The notes beneath the pieces were generated by a model. The model was not told the DNA's origin. It saw only the letters and a list, made by a program, of their open reading frames with translations, and made no database searches. A stretch of DNA of 64,000 bases. It comes from Lachnospiraceae bacterium. Its GTDB lineage: Bacteria; Bacillota; Clostridia; Lachnospirales; Lachnospiraceae. Below are positions 60,308-64,000 of this stretch, piece by piece. Location: NCBI GenBank assembly GCA_022792835.1, contig JAAWBT010000071.1:33632-97631 (forward strand), given 5' to 3'. The number at the start of each line of letters is the position of its first letter. The first letter of the stretch is position 1. Made by a program: the position numbers and the translations under genes.

Positions 60308-60976
60308 GTGAAAAAGTACTACAATTTATCTCACCCCATGCACGAAGGCATGATCACTCCCCCCGCACCATGGCACCCTATTGTTGAGATTACGCAGATG
60401 GGAAGGCATTGTCTGGAAGGGCGCGAGAGCTACAGGCTCAGTTTTGGTTCTCATACGGGTACACACATCGACACTCCCCCCCACATGGTTCCGGATTCCG
60501 GCCCCAGGGTTGACCAGATTCCACTGACAACACTGATCGGCCCCGCAAAGATGTTGAGGATCCCCAAGGGCTCTTATGAAAAGATCACGGTCAAAGATCT
60601 GGAGGACTGCGGCGTAAAAATTGAAAAAGGTGACAGGATTGTTGTGAACACAGGCTGGTATAAAACATGGCTGACGCAGGAATTTTTCAGGGAATACCCC
60701 TGTTTTACACCTGAGGCCGCCCAATGGCTGGTCGATAAAGGCGTCATCTATATAATGATGGATATGCCCTCTCCGGATGATCCTACAGAAAAACTGGTTG
60801 CAGGTCAGCCCAACCCCATCCATTATATCTTTCTGAGTAATGGCGTATTCATCTCGGAATATGTAACAAATCTGGACAATATTCCCTGCAATGAGTTCGA
60901 CATCATTGCGCTGCCTCTGTTGGTAAAGGATTTAGACGGCGCTCCCACCAGGATCGTGGCCGCAGTAGAAGAATAG
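60308..60976 (+). CDS. Cyclase-family hydrolase (kynurenine formamidase-like)
   Basis: 222 residues. The metal-site motif HTGTHIDTPPHM (about 56-67) is the signature of the cyclase/KynB family, which hydrolyses N-formyl amides or other amide bonds using divalent metals. A downstream segment MMDMPSPDDP carries further conserved residues. Starts with GTG 60308 after AAGGAGGACTATTTT. First gene of a probable operon with a class V aminotransferase and a transporter. That pairing recalls the kynurenine formamidase-kynureninase pair, but neighbours for tryptophan breakdown are missing, so the substrate is open. Confidence 0.88.
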   Translation: MKKYYNLSHPMHEGMITPPAPWHPIVEITQMGRHCLEGRESYRLSFGSHTGTHIDTPPHMVPDSGPRVDQIPLTTLIGPAKMLRIPKGSYEKITVKDLEDCGVKIEKGDRIVVNTGWYKTWLTQEFFREYPCFTPEAAQWLVDKGVIYIMMDMPSPDDPTEKLVAGQPNPIHYIFLSNGVFISEYVTNLDNIPCNEFDIIALPLLVKDLDGAPTRIVAAVEE

Positions 60977-61010
60977 ACAGAAAAAATATTCCCAGAAAGG
61001 AGTGGATAAT

Positions 61011-62291
61011 ATGAAAAACATCAATAATGGTCAATTATTTGAAAAAAAGCTGTTGGATGAGATCAGAGAAAAATTCTATTATGTCTCTCATGACCCTATC
61101 GCAGATAAGGACAGAATCTTTTTTGACAATGCCGGCGGCGCCTTCCGCCTGAAAGCAGCAGAAGAAGCTTTTTTCCGCACAGATTCCATCCCTGATTGTC
61201 CTGAACACCGCCAGGAACAGGCTGTCTGGCTGCAGAATGTGCAGAAAAAGGGAACAGAAGATATCCGCCTGATCTTTAACGCATCCGAAAAATATCAGAT
61301 TGCGACAAACCTGACAGCCTCTATGGTGATGTTTGAAATGACCCGCGCGATCATCGAAAATGTCCCGGGGACAAATATAGTTACAACCGCTCTGGAACAC
61401 CCCTCTGCATATGACTCCGCCAAAATGTATGCAGAAAAAAACGGTAAGGAACTGCGTACTGCGAAAACAAACTCCCTTACGGGCGGTGTAGATGTCGCAG
61501 AAGTGGTAAAATTAGTAGATAAAGACACCTGCTGCGTAAGTATAATCTATGGCTCCAATATCTCTGGGGCGATCATTGATCTGGAAGGTATTGTCAGCGA
61601 ATGCCGAAAGATCAAACCGGATTTATATATCATCTGCGATGCGGTACAGCATACCCCCCATGATGTGATTGACCTGGAAAAAACACCTGTCGATGCAATC
61701 AACTTTGCACCTTACAAATTTTTTGGCGTCCGTGGTATGGGCTTTGGTCTGTTGTCTGAAAGGGCGGCAAAGCTGCCTCACAATCAGCTTCTGGCAAAGG
61801 AAGCTTTTGACTGGGAACTGGGCAGCCCCGCATCAGGTCACTTTGCTGCTATAACTGCTGTTGTAGATTACGTATGCTGGATTGGTTCCAAATTTACCGA
61901 CAGTACGGACAGAAGAACGCTGTATACAGAAGGTATGGAGCACATCAAACTACATGAACGTGCGCTGATGTACCATATGCTAGAAGGTACGGATAAGGCA
62001 CAGGGCCTGCGTCATATACCCGGTGTAACGGTGTTTCTGGATTATCCTGATCTTAAAAAACGTGACTTCATCATGGCGATCGGCATTGATAAACTGGGAT
62101 ACATTGAAGCGGTAGAGGAATATGAAAAAAATGATATTATTGTATTTGAACGTGTTGCAACCAGCCATTTCTCTGTAAGAATGCTGAAATCCTTTGGTAT
62201 GGAAGGGGCCATCCGTGTATCTCCTCTGCACTGCAACAGTATTGATGATGTGGAACAGTTCCTGAATATTACAGAAAAACTAGCCCGGTAA
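61011..62291 (+). CDS. PLP enzyme, class V aminotransferase fold
   Basis: 426 residues from ATG 61011 (AAAGGAG, then 8 bases). Cofactor site: Lys236 in FAPYKFFG as the Schiff-base lysine, Asp210 with His214 in CDAVQHTPH, as in the SufS/kynureninase/isopenicillin epimerase group. FFDNAGGAFRL near 37 and HPSAYDS near 130 are typical. It could be a lyase, desulfurase-like enzyme, epimerase or kynureninase relative. It follows the cyclase by 34 bp and probably acts on its product (inference). Confidence 0.85.
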   Translation: MKNINNGQLFEKKLLDEIREKFYYVSHDPIADKDRIFFDNAGGAFRLKAAEEAFFRTDSIPDCPEHRQEQAVWLQNVQKKGTEDIRLIFNASEKYQIATNLTASMVMFEMTRAIIENVPGTNIVTTALEHPSAYDSAKMYAEKNGKELRTAKTNSLTGGVDVAEVVKLVDKDTCCVSIIYGSNISGAIIDLEGIVSECRKIKPDLYIICDAVQHTPHDVIDLEKTPVDAINFAPYKFFGVRGMGFGLLSERAAKLPHNQLLAKEAFDWELGSPASGHFAAITAVVDYVCWIGSKFTDSTDRRTLYTEGMEHIKLHERALMYHMLEGTDKAQGLRHIPGVTVFLDYPDLKKRDFIMAIGIDKLGYIEAVEEYEKNDIIVFERVATSHFSVRMLKSFGMEGAIRVSPLHCNSIDDVEQFLNITEKLAR

Positions 62292-62415
62292 AACAGATAG
62301 GAGCCGGATGAAGGAGAACTTTCACATCCGTGCATATATTTATTGCAGATCGTAAAAGCGCAGAGCTAATATAATACATGTATTCTTCACAAATGATATT
62401 TATGGGAGGTGAAAT

Positions 62416-63672
62416 ATGAATAAATCTGATAAAAAGCAGAAGAACCGTTTATTTGAAACGATGAAAATCATTGGCCCCGGCGTTATTGTAGCCGCAGTTG
62501 TCATTGGCCCCGGTTCTGTTACAACAGCGTCTTCTATGGGTGCAGGACATGGTTACACAGGACTTTGGCTGATTGTATTAGCATGTATTTTTTCTTATTT
62601 TTATCAGGAAGCCGCTATCAGGATCACAATGTACAAAGAACATTCTGTTTTTGAAGCAATCCGTTTAAACCTCAGTCCGGCCATCTCCAAGGGTCTGTTT
62701 TTTCTGGTCTTTGTCGTAATGCTGATCGCACAGGCAAGTAACTTCATCGGAGCAGGGATGGCGATGAATTACTTTGTACCACAGCTTTCAATCACCGCAT
62801 GGGCTGGTATACTGATCGTTCTTGCAGTCACTATCGTTCTTTTGAATAAAGAAAATATTTTAGACAGCTTTACAAAAATTCTGGTATTTCTGATGGTGTC
62901 GGCTTTTGTAATCACAGCGGTTGTCTCTCAGCCAAACGCGGCTGAACTTGTACGGGAAGGATTTTCTTTTAAAATCCCTGGCGGTAAATGGATGCTGGCT
63001 TTGGGTCTGTTCAGTACGACAATGGTCCCTGATACGCCCCTTGCGGCCTCTGTACTGAATAAGGAACGATATTTTTTGGCAGATACGCAGGAAGCGAAGC
63101 TCCCCAGAGATAAAAAGCTTTATAGAGCGAAGCTGGACCTGGCTTTCGGTCTGGTTATCACAGGCCTGATCACTGCCTCTGTCCTGATCTGTTCTGCCGC
63201 CGTATTACACCCACAGGGACTGAGTGTAAACAGTGCAGCTGATATGGCGATGCAGCTGACTCCGCTTCTTGGGAGGTATGCCGGCATCTTATTCTCTCTG
63301 GGACTTTGGGCTGCGGCATTTTCTTCCGGAGCATACAGGATCCGTCTGATGGGTGATTATTTCAACTTTGCATGGGGACACGAAAAAGAACAGCCCATAA
63401 AGTTTGATAGGATAATTTATATCGTTACCGGTCTGGTTCCTCTGATTCTCGCCGTGGTTTTCGGCGGAGCGCCTATTGCACTGGTCGTATTTTCACAGGC
63501 GATCTTAGGTATTCTGCTTCCAATCATTACTTTGATCTTGTGGGTGCTGGTAAATAAAAAGGAATATCTCGGGGAAGCGACAAATAATATTTTCCAAAAT
63601 ATTATGTTTGCAATCCTGTTTGTAATTACTTTGTTTTTAGCAGTAAGGACATTTATAAATATTATGTTTTAA
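62416..63672 (+). CDS. Nramp-family transporter with non-canonical metal site
   Basis: 418 residues, about eleven helices, LeuT-like Nramp fold. The first unwound helix reads GPGSVTTAS (31-39) where metal-transporting Nramps have DPGN. The sixth reads MVPDTPLAAS (203-212) where they have MPHN. Thus the Asp, Asn and Met metal ligands are all replaced. Family overall is clear from IIGPGVIVAAVV and the C-terminal ILGILLPIITLI. Starts after TGGGAGGTGAAAT. With two amide/amine enzymes upstream, transport of an organic substrate or of Mg2+-like hard ions is conceivable; neither is shown. Confidence 0.85.
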   Translation: MNKSDKKQKNRLFETMKIIGPGVIVAAVVIGPGSVTTASSMGAGHGYTGLWLIVLACIFSYFYQEAAIRITMYKEHSVFEAIRLNLSPAISKGLFFLVFVVMLIAQASNFIGAGMAMNYFVPQLSITAWAGILIVLAVTIVLLNKENILDSFTKILVFLMVSAFVITAVVSQPNAAELVREGFSFKIPGGKWMLALGLFSTTMVPDTPLAASVLNKERYFLADTQEAKLPRDKKLYRAKLDLAFGLVITGLITASVLICSAAVLHPQGLSVNSAADMAMQLTPLLGRYAGILFSLGLWAAAFSSGAYRIRLMGDYFNFAWGHEKEQPIKFDRIIYIVTGLVPLILAVVFGGAPIALVVFSQAILGILLPIITLILWVLVNKKEYLGEATNNIFQNIMFAILFVITLFLAVRTFINIMF

Positions 63673-63690
63673 TTGAATACTTATAAAAAC

Positions 63691-63717
63691 GGGAGTCTCC
63701 GCTTTTCGGAGGCTCCC
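63691..63717 (+). terminator. Terminator hairpin after the Nramp-like gene
   Basis: GGGAGTCTCCG (63691-63701) pairs with CGGAGGCTCCC (63707-63717), one T-G pair, CTTTT loop. Little U-tract follows. The first 10 bases equal those of the terminator stem at 58995. Confidence 0.65.
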
Positions 63718-64000
63718 AGCTTCCTTGCTGGAATCTGCGGAAGCCGATAGGAAAAATTGTAGCGACCAGAACCGGCCTGGACTGCCGAAGGCAGCCGGGT
63801 ATAGAGGTCTCTCCGTCCTGGGCGCCGGGCATGTCAGCCGCTTCGGTCAGGTTTTGTCGATCAGGATTCGCCACAGGCATCTGGGACAGACAATAGGAAG
63901 GAGTTTGACGGAGGCGCTGCGTCTAGCTGCCGTCAGATTCTCCGACCCGGTTTGATGGAGGGAAGCCTGACGGCTCATTGGCGGCGCAGCGCCGAAGCAA
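63718..64000. other. Window end without a recognisable gene
   Basis: GC-richer than the preceding genes. Short open frames exist on both strands, but none has a ribosome site or a protein I recognise. GGCGGCGCAGCGCC near 63980-63993 is palindromic. It may be the edge of an interspersed repeat or mobile element continuing to the right. Confidence 0.3.

Noticed and set aside
63725..63955. Short open frames at the right edge
   Set aside because: No ribosome site, overlapping frames on both strands and no familiar sequence; more likely part of a repeat cut by the window end.

Overview
The window reads as a chromosome segment of a gut Firmicute, most likely a Lachnospiraceae-type Clostridia (Blautia/Hungatella/Enterocloster-like; inference). 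The grounds are mid-GC low-complexity coding style, sigma-A promoters of the TTGACA-N17-TATAAT type, AGGAGG ribosome sites, class C sortases, SpaA/D2 pilins, a SipW signal peptidase, MsmX-type sugar uptake and RecD2. No rRNA, tRNA, CRISPR array, prophage or insertion sequence was seen.

Layout. 1-7.2 kb (minus): pilus cluster 1, running off the left edge: coiled-coil protein, signal peptidase I, a 1509-residue LPATG surface protein and a backbone pilin cut by the window edge. 7.6-12.9 kb: a NarL-type two-component system divergent from a one-ATPase/two-permease exporter, an arrangement like LnrJK-LnrLMN. 13.0-21.1 kb: an Msm/Raf-like alpha-galactoside operon (binding lipoprotein, two permeases, GH36 alpha-galactosidase, small membrane protein, MsmX/UgpC ATPase) divergent from an AraC activator. 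21.2-25.5 kb: a cytoplasmic ParB-like/BMP-domain fusion, a phosphoesterase and ribulokinase. 25.6-31.0 kb: MerR-TipAS and MarR regulators, SprT-like protease, RecD2, GNAT plus TetR.

31.0-49.2 kb (minus): pilus cluster 2, about 18 kb of tightly packed genes. From 5' to 3' these are a small protein, a SARP/BTAD regulator, a paralogue of the small protein, coiled-coil protein, signal peptidase I, a 2115-residue tip-like adhesin with a ricin-type lectin domain, backbone pilin, two class C sortases, a pilin-like protein, two SipW-type (camelysin/TasA-like) secreted proteins, two more surface proteins and SipW. Immediately upstream lies the most interesting structure of the window: a tyrosine recombinase gene (49361-50317) enclosed by a 24-bp perfect inverted repeat (49293-49316 and 50499-50522). 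Each copy looks like a recombinase core site (7-bp arms around a 7-bp asymmetric spacer). A near-consensus promoter inside the element (50438-50466) now points away from the pilus operon; inversion would aim it at the operon. This predicts a phase-variable pilus whose switch carries its own invertase.

50.6-64 kb: a lipoprotein, a LacI regulator, an aldo/keto reductase and a five-gene Liv-type ABC operon. Then an IclR regulator is separated by a 203-bp palindromic repeat from a cyclase-family hydrolase, a class V aminotransferase-fold enzyme and an Nramp-family transporter that lacks the canonical metal-binding residues.
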